The notes: generated from the letters alone by a model not told the origin. A stretch of DNA of 64,000 bases from Desulfofundulus australicus DSM 11792 (GCF_900129285.1 NZ_FQUW01000009.1:1-64000); one strand, 5' to 3'. Positions 25,301 through 33,725 are shown, counted from the first letter of the stretch. Translations and numbers: made by a program.

Positions 25301-26366
25301 TGCTCACACCTCGCTTTACTGCCGCCGGGCGGTTGGCGCAGGCTATAATAAACACCACGATCAGCCCCAGAATGACGGCTATCTGACCGCCTGCCGGTAC
25401 CCCGGTGGGACTGCCGGCCAGACCGAAGTTATGCGCAACGGCAGCTCCCAGGATGATCCCCATTATGGTTAAGGCACTGTCGGTATTGCCTTCGGCAGCG
25501 GCAACCAGCTGGCGCAGCGGGCACCCGCCCAGAAGCACCGCCGCCCATCCGGCCAGCGCCATCCCCAGAAAGTTCCAGAGCCCGTCGGTATGAGCCACCG
25601 GCTGGCCCGCAAAGCCAATCTTAAAAGTGCCCACCACCAGGTTTCCCACCAGGGCAACCACAAAGATGGCCACAAAACCATACAGGAGATGGGCATCCCG
25701 GAACATAATGAAGTCCCTGATCCCGCCGACCATGCACAGACGGGAACGCTGGGCCAGCACGCCAATCACCAGGCCCGCCCCCAGGGCCGCCCACACGGGA
25801 GCATGCATGGAACCGGGACCGCTTGCGCTGAAAAATATAAAGGAAGGGCGTACAAGCAATAAAAGGAGAAGCACCACCATGAGTCCCGTAAAAATATAAC
25901 CGTTGCCCTTTTGCTGGGGAACGGCCCGCCCCAGGCTGAAGCCGGATTTGAGAAACTGGACCCCCACGGCCACCCCGGCGGCCAGACCCAGCAGCCCCAC
26001 CCCGGCGTTGAGGTCACCGCCGGCCAGCCGCAGGACGGCACGCACGGGACAGCCCAGGAAAACCAGCATGCCAATCATGGCCAGAAAACCCAGCACAAAG
26101 CGGGTAAAAGAAGAGGAGCCACCAATCGCCCGGAATTCCTTCGTCACCTGTGCGGAAATGAAGGCTCCCAGCACCAGGCCGATAATTTCCGGCCTTATGT
26201 ACTGTACCGGGGCAGCCCGGTGCAGGCCCAGGCCACCGGTGATGTCGCGCAGGAAACAGGCCACACAGTAGCCCATGTTGGCCGGGTTGCCCATGGCCAC
26301 CAGCACCACCGCCAGTAAACCCAGGGTACCCCCGGCAGCAACAACCAGCATCCTTTTGCCGTTCAA
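25284..26366 (-). CDS. yedE: YedE-like selenium/sulfur transporter
   Basis: A 360-residue YeeE/YedE-family membrane protein with two repeats and about ten helices. It has the conserved cysteines of the family: GYCVACFLRDI near the N-terminus, FLGCPVRAVLRLAGGD, RSRLCMVGGIRDF and LLGGCPLRQLVAA. Members import thiosulfate or selenium species. The TTG at 26366 lies 9 bases after GGGAGG. With the overlapping TusA-like gene it forms the YedE/YedF module proposed for selenium metabolism. No SelA, SelB or SelD gene is in the window. Confidence 0.9.
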   Translation of the reverse strand: MNGKRMLVVAAGGTLGLLAVVLVAMGNPANMGYCVACFLRDITGGLGLHRAAPVQYIRPEIIGLVLGAFISAQVTKEFRAIGGSSSFTRFVLGFLAMIGMLVFLGCPVRAVLRLAGGDLNAGVGLLGLAAGVAVGVQFLKSGFSLGRAVPQQKGNGYIFTGLMVVLLLLLLVRPSFIFFSASGPGSMHAPVWAALGAGLVIGVLAQRSRLCMVGGIRDFIMFRDAHLLYGFVAIFVVALVGNLVVGTFKIGFAGQPVAHTDGLWNFLGMALAGWAAVLLGGCPLRQLVAAAEGNTDSALTIMGIILGAAVAHNFGLAGSPTGVPAGGQIAVILGLIVVFIIACANRPAAVKRGVSIGKGS

Positions 26367-26540
26367 ACATTACCACCTCCCGCAGTTAATACCATATTTT
26401 TATTTTCGATTATCTCAAAAATTCCTTTATGATTGTTATTTAAATTTTAAATGCACCGCTCCCGGGCCAAAAACTTTTTTTATACTAACGTTCAACGTAT
26501 ACTGCGCTTTTTCCACCTGCACCCGGGGGAGAGGCGCAGA

Positions 26541-26571
26541 ACAAAATCGCCCGGCCAGTATCTGACCGGGC
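26541..26571 (-). terminator. Terminator after the radical SAM gene
   Basis: GCCCGGTC / GGCCGGGC-type stem (549-571) followed on the minus strand by GATTTTGTT, about 45 bases after the stop. Confidence 0.65.
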
Positions 26572-26617
26572 GCCCGGTGGTAGGAACCTCATGAATAAAC
26601 ACTTTGCAAGTTTTATC

Positions 26618-27832
26618 TCAGGGGCAGGCCACTATTTGCCTGGACCACAGGCATTCGGCACAGGACGGGCTGTTGCCCCAGCAATCCATCTCATTGTCAT
26701 CGGCCATGGTACAACCTTCCAGAAACTTGCAGTCCGTGCAGGAGGGGAACCTGAAGTTTTTAACAGCCACCCTGAAGTTGATATATGCCGGATCGGTCCA
26801 GATTTCATCCAGGCATTTTTCCTTTACATCACCCAGGTAAAAAGGACGAATTTCCTTGGCCCGGCCGTAGATAAAGCAGCGGTACGAATGCATTAAAGCA
26901 TAGCAAGGGGATACAAGCCCCCTGTGGTTGATCACCATGGACTTGTCCTCGATAAATTTGCAATACCTGTCGGTTCGCAGTTTCATGTAAGGAAGCTCCG
27001 CCTGGATCATCAGCAATAACGACTGGTAGTCAAAGGGAATCTCCGTATCTTCCATGTCGTAAAGAATTTGTTCCTTTATCGCCTCATTATAGGGCAGAAC
27101 ATTGGTCACAATCATCCGGCGCGCCTTGAGTTTTACAACAAGCTCACCCAACCGTGGTAATTTATGGTAGTTATCTTTGGTAGCTACAAACTCTATACCA
27201 AGTTCCGGATACCCCACACCCCTTTGTCTTTTTATCTCCTGCAGCAAATGGATATTCCCCATAACCCCCCGAAAGTCGGCTCCCTGCCTGATGCGGCAGT
27301 ATTCCTCCTCATCCGGACCGTCCAGCGAAACAAAAATCATGTCCAGTTTAATATCGATTAATCTATTAATTATTTCGGCATTTAATAGTGAACCATTGGT
27401 TATTACCTCGACCCTGTACCCCCGCGCCTTGACCTGCTCCAGCATATCCAGCAACCGGGGGTGGCTGAAGGGCTCGCCGAAGCCGCCGAAATGCACACAC
27501 TCCAGGCCGGACAGGCGATGAAGGCTGTCCAGGATACGCTCAAAAACCGCCCAATCCATGTGGGCCAGGGGGTCTTCCCAGGAATTTCTGATGCAGGTGG
27601 TGCAGGCAAAATTACATATTGTGGTTGGCTCAATGTACAATTTTTTAACATCCGGAACCCGGGGAAGGACTAAAAAGCCATCTTCCGTTCTAACACACAG
27701 AGCATCCACCAACCCCGAATCCCCCGCATACCCGCTGAAATCAAAGGGCAACGTTGTGTTCCCCTCCCGGGTGATGACAATAGGTTTTCCCATCTTAAAA
27801 TTGGCGACGGAAATGGGTCTCTGGGGGGACAT
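26618..27832 (-). CDS. Radical SAM/SPASM maturase, possibly for tungsten aldehyde oxidoreductases
   Basis: A 404-residue radical SAM enzyme. The [4Fe-4S]-SAM motif is CNFACTTC (Cx3Cx2C), the GGE-like motif is HFGGFGEPFSHP, and a SPASM domain at the C-terminus is rich in cysteine (CTDCKFLEGC, CWGNSPSCAECLW) and would bind auxiliary clusters. The start MSPQRPISVAN and the TCIRNSWEDP context resemble the tungsten cofactor oxidoreductase maturases, although no aldehyde oxidoreductase gene is in the window. The gene is preceded by a sigma-54-type promoter at 27939-27955. Radical SAM with SPASM is certain; the tungsten link is moderate. Confidence 0.8.
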   Translation of the reverse strand: MSPQRPISVANFKMGKPIVITREGNTTLPFDFSGYAGDSGLVDALCVRTEDGFLVLPRVPDVKKLYIEPTTICNFACTTCIRNSWEDPLAHMDWAVFERILDSLHRLSGLECVHFGGFGEPFSHPRLLDMLEQVKARGYRVEVITNGSLLNAEIINRLIDIKLDMIFVSLDGPDEEEYCRIRQGADFRGVMGNIHLLQEIKRQRGVGYPELGIEFVATKDNYHKLPRLGELVVKLKARRMIVTNVLPYNEAIKEQILYDMEDTEIPFDYQSLLLMIQAELPYMKLRTDRYCKFIEDKSMVINHRGLVSPCYALMHSYRCFIYGRAKEIRPFYLGDVKEKCLDEIWTDPAYINFRVAVKNFRFPSCTDCKFLEGCTMADDNEMDCWGNSPSCAECLWSRQIVACP

Positions 27833-27938
27833 ACAACAACCTCCTGTTCTAATTTATCTGCATTTTGTATATTAAAATGGAGCACTTGTTTTGTTTTGGA
27901 ACATATCCCGGCCCGTTTTCCCCTAACATTAAACGCTG

Positions 27939-27955
27939 CGCAATTTTCATGCCAG
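27939..27955 (-). promoter_or_regulatory. Sigma-54-type promoter upstream of the radical SAM gene
   Basis: On the minus strand CTGGCATGAAAATTGCG has GG (953-952) and GC (941-940) separated by 10 bases, predicting a start near 27928, about 95 bases before the ATG. A sequence 7 bases further upstream repeats CTGGCA. The rest of the 346-bp gap to the next gene is AT-rich and holds the promoter of the divergent small gene. Confidence 0.7.
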
Positions 27956-28102
27956 TGCCAGTTGCAATGGCCACAACACATAACCCTATTTAAATATTAA
28001 TTCAAAATTATAATATAATAATTTATTGATTAATGATATCATAACAATATGCTACAGCAATACTCATGGCAAACCAGCTTGTAAATAGAACATTGGAGCA
28101 TA

Positions 28103-28140
28103 TTGACAGCTACTTATTAGTGTTTTACTATATAGCTATA
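28103..28140 (+). promoter_or_regulatory. Promoter and palindrome upstream of the small CC protein gene
   Basis: TTGACA, 17 bases, TACTAT. The perfect palindrome TATAGCTATA (28131-28140) overlaps the predicted start site and may be an operator. Confidence 0.7.
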
Positions 28141-28178
28141 AAAACATAGTCGAGGGAAAATTATGGGGAGGTTTTGCC

Positions 28179-28424
28179 ATGGGCAGAGGGTGCTGCGACC
28201 CCGGCGCCCCCAGGCCACAAAAGCTGCTGGTGGGCGACGGCGAGGTGGGCGTACTTGGTCTGGACGAGATCCTGGAAGAGGTTTCCCGTCTTTTGCTGAC
28301 AGATGAGGAAAAACTGGCGGCTGAACTGTTGACCCGTTTTAAGGTGAGAAACTATGTACCGCCCTCCGCGGAGAAAAAATACGCGGCCGCCCTGGTAGCC
28401 GAGTACAGGAAACGCTACGGTTAG
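28179..28424 (+). CDS. Conserved small protein with N-terminal CC motif
   Basis: An 81-residue protein beginning MGRGCCDPG, followed by a glycine/valine turn (GDGEVGVLGLDEILEEV), a helical part and the ending NYVPPSAEKKYAAALVAEYR. I recall similar small proteins with Cys-rich N-termini beside thioredoxin-like and arsenic-related genes in anaerobic Firmicutes and archaea, but no function is established. The ATG follows GGGGAGGTTTTGCC. It is the only plus-strand gene of this zone and lies convergent to the full-length permease gene. A role in metalloid handling is a context guess. Confidence 0.75.
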   Translation: MGRGCCDPGAPRPQKLLVGDGEVGVLGLDEILEEVSRLLLTDEEKLAAELLTRFKVRNYVPPSAEKKYAAALVAEYRKRYG

Positions 28425-28436
28425 ACCGTGAAGCAG

Positions 28437-28477
28437 GAAGAAAACCCGGGCTCTGCATGCACAGAAAGGGCCCGGGT
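28437..28477 (-). terminator. Terminator after the full-length permease gene
   Basis: ACCCGGGC and GCCCGGGT pair around an 18-nt loop and are followed by TTTTCTTCC on the minus strand. Confidence 0.7.
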
Positions 28478-28530
28478 ATCCGTTTCCGGTGCGCCGCTCC
28501 GGACAGCGCAGCACCCGGTACAACAATTAT

Positions 28531-29703
28531 TTAACCCCAGATGGTCCCGTAAATCATCCCGGCAATGGCGGACATAATCACCACCAGTGAAATATAGACG
28601 GCGGCCTTTTTGGTGCCCATGATCTGCCTGATCACAATCATGTTCGGCAGACTTAAGGCCGGCCCGGCCAGAAGCAGTGCCAGGGCCGGGCCCTTGCCCA
28701 TCCCGCTGCCGATGAGCCCCTGCAGGATAGGAACTTCCGTCAGGGTGGCAAAGTACATCAGGGCCCCGACTATGGAAGCAAGGAAGTTGGCGCCAAGGGA
28801 GTTTCCTCCTACCAGGGCCGAAATATATTTGGCCGGGATGATCCCCGTATCGGCCCCGGGCCGGCCCATGAGAAAGCCGGCCACCAGCACCCCGCCCAGC
28901 AGAAGCGGGAAGATCTGCCTGGCATAGCCCCAGGTGGACTCCACCCAGCCGAGCAGCTCGTCTTTAGTAAACCAGAGCTTCAATATTACCGCCAGCACAA
29001 CCAGGAAGAAAACGGTGAGATACCAGTGCACCTGGTAGACGGCGCTGAAGAAACCCACCGGCTGGGCCGGCTTGCCCCAGGCGGCAAAGATCAGGATCAG
29101 GACCATGGTCAGGAAGTAAATCCCGTACTGCCACAGAGATCTCCTGTCTTCCGGGGGGGGCGGCAGGAGAAGGGCGGCTTCTTCCCTGGCCTTTTCTTCT
29201 TTGCGGAAAATCAGGTGCATGAGCAGGCCGATGATGATGGAAAAGGCCACCGCCCCCACCGCCCGGGCCACTCCCAGGTCGAAGCCCAGCACCCGGGCAG
29301 TGAGAATAATGGCCAGGACGTTGATGGCCGGGCCGGAATAAAGAAACGCCGTGGCCGGGCCGATACCGGCACCCCGGGTGTAGATCCCCGCAAAAAGCGG
29401 CAATACTGTGCAGGAACACACCGCCAGTACGGTACCCGACACCGAAGCGACGCCGTAGGATAAGATTTTATTTGCCCCCGCTCCGAAATATTTCAAAACC
29501 GAAGCCTGGGAAACAAACACCGCGATGGCCCCGGCGATGAAAAAGGCCGGTACCAGACAGGTCAAAACGTGTTTTTGGGCGTAATCCTGGAGCATAAAAA
29601 ACGCCTCCAGGATGGCCGATTGCACCCGCGGGTTATGCAGGGGAATATAAAAAGCCGCCAGGAAAATGGCCACCATTAAGAGAAATTTGTCGCGTTCTTT
29701 CAT
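28531..29703 (-). CDS. DUF318-family (ArsP-like) permease
   Basis: A 390-residue membrane protein with about eight helices in two inverted repeats, the PF03773 permease family. Repeat one has SVSGTVLAVCSCTVLPLFAG with the conserved CSCTVLP motif, and repeat two has FATLTEVPILQGLIGSGMGKG and LAGPALSLPNMIVI. ArsP members of this family export trivalent organoarsenicals; others are uncharacterised. The ATG at 29703 lies 8 bases after AAAGGAG, and a longer frame to 29739 lacks a site. It has its own promoter (29798-29826). The cytosolic loop between repeats is Glu/Arg-rich. Confidence 0.87.
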   Translation of the reverse strand: MKERDKFLLMVAIFLAAFYIPLHNPRVQSAILEAFFMLQDYAQKHVLTCLVPAFFIAGAIAVFVSQASVLKYFGAGANKILSYGVASVSGTVLAVCSCTVLPLFAGIYTRGAGIGPATAFLYSGPAINVLAIILTARVLGFDLGVARAVGAVAFSIIIGLLMHLIFRKEEKAREEAALLLPPPPEDRRSLWQYGIYFLTMVLILIFAAWGKPAQPVGFFSAVYQVHWYLTVFFLVVLAVILKLWFTKDELLGWVESTWGYARQIFPLLLGGVLVAGFLMGRPGADTGIIPAKYISALVGGNSLGANFLASIVGALMYFATLTEVPILQGLIGSGMGKGPALALLLAGPALSLPNMIVIRQIMGTKKAAVYISLVVIMSAIAGMIYGTIWG

Positions 29704-29797
29704 TGCCGGCGCTCCTTTCCTCAAAATATAGATAATCATTACATCCTTTTATGATCAATTGAAACCCTATCACCTCCCGGGAGAATCCTTAATAAAG

Positions 29798-29826
29798 AGT
29801 ATATTAGATTATTATAATATTGTCAA
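29798..29826 (-). promoter_or_regulatory. Sigma-A promoter of the permease gene
   Basis: On the minus strand TTGACA, 17 AT-only-rich bases, TATACT. It lies about 95 bp upstream of the permease ATG. Confidence 0.8.
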
Positions 29827-29882
29827 CTACTTATAAGGCAATTGTTAAAGATTAAGGAAAATCAAATAATTAGTCGGGCCAG

Positions 29883-29910
29883 AAAAAAAGCGGGGAGTGG
29901 CTCTCCCGCT
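29883..29910 (-). terminator. Terminator after the frameshifted zinc-binding-type gene
   Basis: AGCGGGAG / CTCCCCGCT stem followed on the minus strand by seven T (889-883). Confidence 0.8.
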
Positions 29911-29968
29911 ACCTTCATGAGTATAAACAATATCCTGACTTACCACGTGAGGCACCTCCGCCGCTCGT

Positions 29969-30354
29969 TTAAGGGTTGCACTGCAGACGTTTCTTTACTT
30001 CTGCACAAACTTTCTCAATGTCTTTCCTCTCGAGGTCGAAATTATGATTCTTTTTGATATCCAGCCCGGTAACGACTATATAATCGGTCACCGGCAAATT
30101 TACATGCTCAAAAATTTTTCTGGCGCAGGCCGTCGGGCAGCCGTCAATGACCACCAGCCGGTTTCCCTTTGAAGATTCAATGAAGCTTTCCACATGACCG
30201 CCTACCCCGGCCAGGCAAAAGAGCTTTCCGAGATCCCCTCCCTGGTGAGTTCCACCGCCGCCTGGTTGGCAATCTGCCCCACATTGGAACCGCCGGAACA
30301 CGGAAAAATAAGCACCGGGGCCGCCTCGCAAGTGCAGGTGCAGGTATCCGCCAT
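29969..30354 (-). pseudogene. Putative zinc-binding protein (DUF1847-like), frameshifted
   Basis: Two minus-strand frames together encode one protein of about 128 residues. The first runs from ATG 30354 (8 bases after AGGGGGG): MADTCTCTCEAAPVLIFPCS, GGSNVGQIANQAAVELTREG. The second continues LGKLFCLAGVGGHVESFIE, then VVIDGCPTACARKIFEH and the stop at 29969. The frames meet at a run of four C (30235-30238); a fifth base would restore LTREGDLGKLF. This is a single-base loss in a homopolymer: a real frameshift or a sequencing error. Upstream is the thioredoxin-like gene (18 bp away), so it belongs to that operon. The Cys-rich start and GCPTACA motif suggest metal or persulfide binding. Confidence 0.78.
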
Positions 30355-30372
30355 CCCTACATCCCCCCTTTA

Positions 30373-30612
30373 TTATTTCTCTTCTTCGATGTAACGCTTA
30401 ATGTCTTCCTTTCCGGGAACCTTACCAAATACCTTGAGTTTGCCGTTGACCATCAGGCCCGGAGTGAGCATGACCCCGGCCTGCATGATTTCATCCAGCT
30501 TTTCCACCTTTTTAATGTCAGCGTTCAACCCCATCTCGTTGACCACCTCGGTCACCGCCTTATGCAGCGCCTTGCATTTGGGGCAGCCGGGCCCGAAAAT
30601 CTTGATCTCCAT
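30373..30612 (-). CDS. Thioredoxin-like redox-active disulfide protein
   Basis: A 79-residue minimal thioredoxin-fold protein with the active site CPKC (FGPGCPKCKALHKAV) and the cis-Pro loop VMLTPGLMVNGKL. It matches the archaeal/anaerobe redox-active disulfide protein 2 group, which is shorter than normal thioredoxin. The ATG at 30612 lies 11 bases after GGAGG. It is followed after 18 bp by the frameshifted zinc-binding-type gene and preceded by acr3, so it may reduce a metalloid-handling partner. Confidence 0.88.
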   Translation of the reverse strand: MEIKIFGPGCPKCKALHKAVTEVVNEMGLNADIKKVEKLDEIMQAGVMLTPGLMVNGKLKVFGKVPGKEDIKRYIEEEK

Positions 30613-30732
30613 AACAACTCGCACCTCCATGATTTAATGATTTTATAGGCATGATTATGCCAGATTTTCCCCGCAGGGCGAGACAAAACTCCCGCCAGGC
30701 AGGTATTTGTAACAACGGAAGTTACCTAAAGC

Positions 30733-31788
30733 TCAGCGCAATTCATGGGCGAAATACCTGCGCTTGAAGGCCAGGGCCACGTTAACCAGGCTGATCAGCA
30801 CGGGTACTTCCACCAGGGGACCGATGACGGTGGCAAAGGCCTGGCCGGAGTTGATGCCGAAGACCGCCACGGCCACGGCGATGGCCAGTTCGAAATCGTT
30901 GCTGGCGGCAGTAAAGGAAAGGGTGGTGGTGGTCGCATAATCCGCCCCGATCATTCTTCCCAGGTAGAAGGTGACCAGCCACATAAAAACAAAATATATG
31001 GTCAGGGGGATGACTACCCGGATCACATCCACAGGCAGGGTTACTATCACTTCACCCTTCAGGGAAAACATCACCAGGATGGTAAACAACAGGGCAATCG
31101 GGGTAATCATCCTGATCCGGGGAATAAAGTTCTGCTCGTACCAGTCCCGCCCCCTTGCGCGGACCATTGTGGTACGGGTGATGATGGCCGCAAGGAAAGG
31201 AATGCCCAGGTAAATAAAAACGCTCCTGGCAATTTCAGCCATGGAAACATCCACCGCTATGCTGGAAAGGCCCAGCCAGGCAGGAATTACCGTCAGGAAT
31301 ATATAGGCGTAAATAGAATAGGTCAGTACCTGGAAGATGGCGTTAAAGGCCACCAGCCCCGCGGCGTATTCGGGACTGCCTTCGGCCAGGTCGTTCCAGA
31401 CCAGAACCATGGCTATGCAGCGGGCCAGCCCCACCAGGATAACCCCGGCCATCAGATCCGGTTTATCGCGCAACAGCAGGACGGCCAGGGAGAACATAAC
31501 CACCGGACCGACAATCCAGTTCATGATCAGGGACAGGGATAATACCTTTTTATTGCTGAAGACTGCGGGCAGTTCTTCGTAACGGACTTTCGCCAGGGGC
31601 GGGTACATCATCAGGATGAGTCCGATGGCAATGGGTATGCTGGTCGTGCCGACCTGAAACCTGCCCCAGAAACTGGCAATTTGCGGGTATATGTAGCCCG
31701 CCAGCACACCTACGGCCATGGCCAGGAAAATCCAGAGGGTCAGGTAACGGTCAAAGAAGGAAAGCCTGCGCGTCACGGATTGAGCCAT
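30733..31788 (-). CDS. acr3: Acr3-family arsenite efflux transporter
   Basis: A 351-residue, ten-helix transporter that exports arsenite using the proton motive force. The conserved Cys of helix 4 is in [17 protein letters not shown], and the helix 9 Glu in [18 protein letters not shown]. The protein is of full length and complete. It precedes the thioredoxin-like gene by about 120 bp. No arsR gene is adjacent, so regulation may rely on another metalloregulator; arsC is separate at 12405. Confidence 0.94.
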   Translation of the reverse strand: MAQSVTRRLSFFDRYLTLWIFLAMAVGVLAGYIYPQIASFWGRFQVGTTSIPIAIGLILMMYPPLAKVRYEELPAVFSNKKVLSLSLIMNWIVGPVVMFSLAVLLLRDKPDLMAGVILVGLARCIAMVLVWNDLAEGSPEYAAGLVAFNAIFQVLTYSIYAYIFLTVIPAWLGLSSIAVDVSMAEIARSVFIYLGIPFLAAIITRTTMVRARGRDWYEQNFIPRIRMITPIALLFTILVMFSLKGEVIVTLPVDVIRVVIPLTIYFVFMWLVTFYLGRMIGADYATTTTLSFTAASNDFELAIAVAVAVFGINSGQAFATVIGPLVEVPVLISLVNVALAFKRRYFAHELR

Positions 31789-31887
31789 ATTTGCTACCTC
31801 CTGTTATCTCTTTCTTCAGGATTACCCTGCCTTAATTTGCCCACTGAACAGCAAAACACCCGCTGGGTGCTAACCCATGGGCAATTT

Positions 31888-32103
31888 TCATTTTTGGGCA
31901 TCCAGTTCGGCCTGCTTGATCAGGTAAAGCTGCTCGGCCGTAAGTACGTTCCCGTCCTCCACAACCGGCTCCATGTAATAAAGGCACTGCCACCGGTGCA
32001 GCTGATCAGCAGGCGGTATCAACCTTCCGCTTGCATAACAGCGGATTTGTTGCGGCTCCGCAGCATCGGACACCGCCAGACCGCACTTACGGCAATCCTG
32101 CAA
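31888..32103 (-). CDS. Small CxxC protein of unknown function
   Basis: A 71-residue protein beginning (TTG start) MQDCRKCGLAV, with two more cysteines in IRCYASGRLIPP and WQCLYYMEPV. The pattern suggests a small zinc- or Fe-S-binding knuckle. The TTG at 32103 is chosen because AAAGGGGAGG ends 11 bases before it; an ATG at 32136 lies before that ribosome site and only a few bases from the predicted transcript start. It precedes acr3 by 100 bp on the same strand and may be cotranscribed with it. Family not identified. Confidence 0.65.
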   Translation of the reverse strand: MQDCRKCGLAVSDAAEPQQIRCYASGRLIPPADQLHRWQCLYYMEPVVEDGNVLTAEQLYLIKQAELDAQK

Positions 32104-32156
32104 CAGTGCAAACACCTCCCCTTTGAGTAATTGCATCCCACTACAAAATCATCATT

Positions 32157-32186
32157 ATTATACTATATGCTATTAATCTAATACAA
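32157..32186 (-). promoter_or_regulatory. Promoter of the small CxxC gene and acr3
   Basis: On the minus strand TTGTAT, 18 bases, TATAAT, with AT-rich surroundings. Confidence 0.6.
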
Positions 32187-32235
32187 TGGGCATAATTTCT
32201 AGCATCCTTCCAACATCACCATGGACTCACGATTC

Positions 32236-32266
32236 AAAAAAGAGCGGCATCTGCGCCGCTCTTTTC
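32236..32266. terminator. Bidirectional terminator
   Basis: AAGAGCGGC / GCCGCTCTT stem with A-tract before and T-tract after. Together with the hairpin at 32285-32310 it fills the 270-bp gap between the HMA-like gene and the CxxC gene. Confidence 0.8.
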
Positions 32267-32284
32267 TCGTAGCTACCTGTTAAA

Positions 32285-32310
32285 GCCGGGGAAACCAGTG
32301 TCTCCCCGGC
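32285..32310 (-). terminator. Hairpin terminator candidate after the HMA-like gene
   Basis: GCCGGGGA / TCCCCGGC, a perfect 8-bp stem, followed on the minus strand by TTTAAC. Confidence 0.55.
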
Positions 32311-32409
32311 TTATGTCAATCAAATTTGATTAATTTTGGGGCAAGGTAAAACGCCCTTCCACTTCCGAATTCGGCAGGCCCCATAACCCGCTCACCCGGC
32401 ATACGTTTT

Positions 32410-32709
32410 TTAACCGTTGAAAAACCGCTTAACCGCATATCCGGCTTCCATGACCGCATTAATCAGCTCATCCTGGGAGGTATGGTCGGGATCAAATATG
32501 ACCACGACCGTGCCGGCCGTTGCGTCCACGCAGGCCCAGCTGACCCCCTCTATACCTTCCAGAATCCTTTTCACTTCCAGCCGGTCATCCTCGGAGCGGA
32601 TACCCTCGATGCGCAGGACCAGGTTTTCACTGCCCACCGCCATTGCTCCCTTCAGGGGGTAAAAACCAGTGTCTGTTTTAATCAGCAGGTTAATTAAACC
32701 TGAGCCCAT
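32410..32709 (-). CDS. HMA-like domain protein lacking the CxxC metal motif
   Basis: A 99-residue protein. The C-terminal 65 residues follow the ferredoxin-like HMA pattern (LRIEGIRSEDDRLEVKRIL, then GVSWACVDATAGTVVVIFDP and ELINAVMEAGYAV), but the usual GMxCxxC copper site is replaced by GIRSEDD. The N-terminal 30 residues are hydrophobic and charged without a known domain. The start is taken at ATG 32709 for lack of a better site; the frame is open to 32748. It follows the TauE/SafE gene by about 50 bp. It probably has a structural or non-copper role. Confidence 0.65.
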   Translation of the reverse strand: MGSGLINLLIKTDTGFYPLKGAMAVGSENLVLRIEGIRSEDDRLEVKRILEGIEGVSWACVDATAGTVVVIFDPDHTSQDELINAVMEAGYAVKRFFNG

Positions 32710-32756
32710 GTTAGCATAATGTCTTTTTCTTTTCAATGAATAATACACGACAATTT

Positions 32757-33725
32757 TTACATAAAAAACTGCATTATATAACTTATTGCCAGAAAAGTAA
32801 CCAGGGAACCCAGAACCCCCCGGATCAGCCGTTCAGGTAAATATTTCTGGAGGTAGGCTCCAAAGTAGGTACCCAGCAGGCCACCCGCGCCGAAAAGCGC
32901 CCCCAGCAGCCAGTCGGGGGAAACGCCGGCCTGAGCCCCTGCTGCCGTAAGAGACAGTAAATGGTAAACGATAACCCCGGCAATGGAGGTGAGAAAAGTT
33001 CCGGCCAGGGCGGCCCCCGCAACGGTGTATACGGGTAGCCCCAGGACGGAGACCACAAAGGGGGCAATGATGGCTCCCCCGCCGATGCCGTAAATGCCGC
33101 CGATCAGGCCGACTACCAGGGCCAGGGTAAAAACAACCGGGGTGCTGAAGGAGAAGGTTTCCCCCCAGAAATCATATTCAATTTTACGCAGAGACACCGA
33201 GCGGGTTTTAACCACCGCCTCGGGGGGGAGACCCGCAGCAATACGGCCTGCCGATTCCTCTTTAATCTGCTGCACCCGCTCCCGGAACTTCTTCTCCAGA
33301 TTTCTGGTCTGCTCTTTGCTCTTCAGGTAACGGCCGGTGGTTTCGTACAGCAGGCGCACGCCCAGGTAGAGCAAAACCAGGCCCACAAAAAACTTGAAGG
33401 CTTTCGGGTCGGGCAGGTACCGGATGCGGATCCAGGCGCCGACGAAAACTCCAGGCAAGGTAGCGATAATCACCACCCAGGTCAGGGGCCAGGCCATGCG
33501 CCCCTCCCTTATGTAACGGGCCAGCCCCCCGGGGATGGCCACAATGTTGTAGATCAGGTTGGTGGGGCTGACGGCCGGGGTGGTAAAGCCGAGAACGCTG
33601 ACCATAAAGGGCAGGAGCAGAAAGGCTCCGGACACCCCGGCCGAGGCCGTAATCGAAGAAACCAGGAAAGCTACCAGCGGGGGTATAAGGGGGAAAACGT
33701 CAACACCGGACACGGGGAAATGCAT
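32757..33725 (-). CDS. TauE/SafE-family sulfite/anion exporter
   Basis: A 322-residue membrane protein with about eight helices in two repeats, the TSUP family of exporters for sulfite, sulfoacetate and related anions. The repeats carry GVSGAFLLLPFMVSVLGF with SPTNLIYNIVAIPGGLARY, and GGIYGIGGGAIIAPFVVSVLG. An extended cytosolic segment between repeats (RNLEKKFRERVQQIKEESA) is charged. The ATG lies 8 bases after AAAGGAGG. In an organism handling sulfur compounds, sulfite or another sulfur anion is a likely substrate, but this is inferred. Confidence 0.9.
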   Translation of the reverse strand: MHFPVSGVDVFPLIPPLVAFLVSSITASAGVSGAFLLLPFMVSVLGFTTPAVSPTNLIYNIVAIPGGLARYIREGRMAWPLTWVVIIATLPGVFVGAWIRIRYLPDPKAFKFFVGLVLLYLGVRLLYETTGRYLKSKEQTRNLEKKFRERVQQIKEESAGRIAAGLPPEAVVKTRSVSLRKIEYDFWGETFSFSTPVVFTLALVVGLIGGIYGIGGGAIIAPFVVSVLGLPVYTVAGAALAGTFLTSIAGVIVYHLLSLTAAGAQAGVSPDWLLGALFGAGGLLGTYFGAYLQKYLPERLIRGVLGSLVTFLAISYIMQFFM

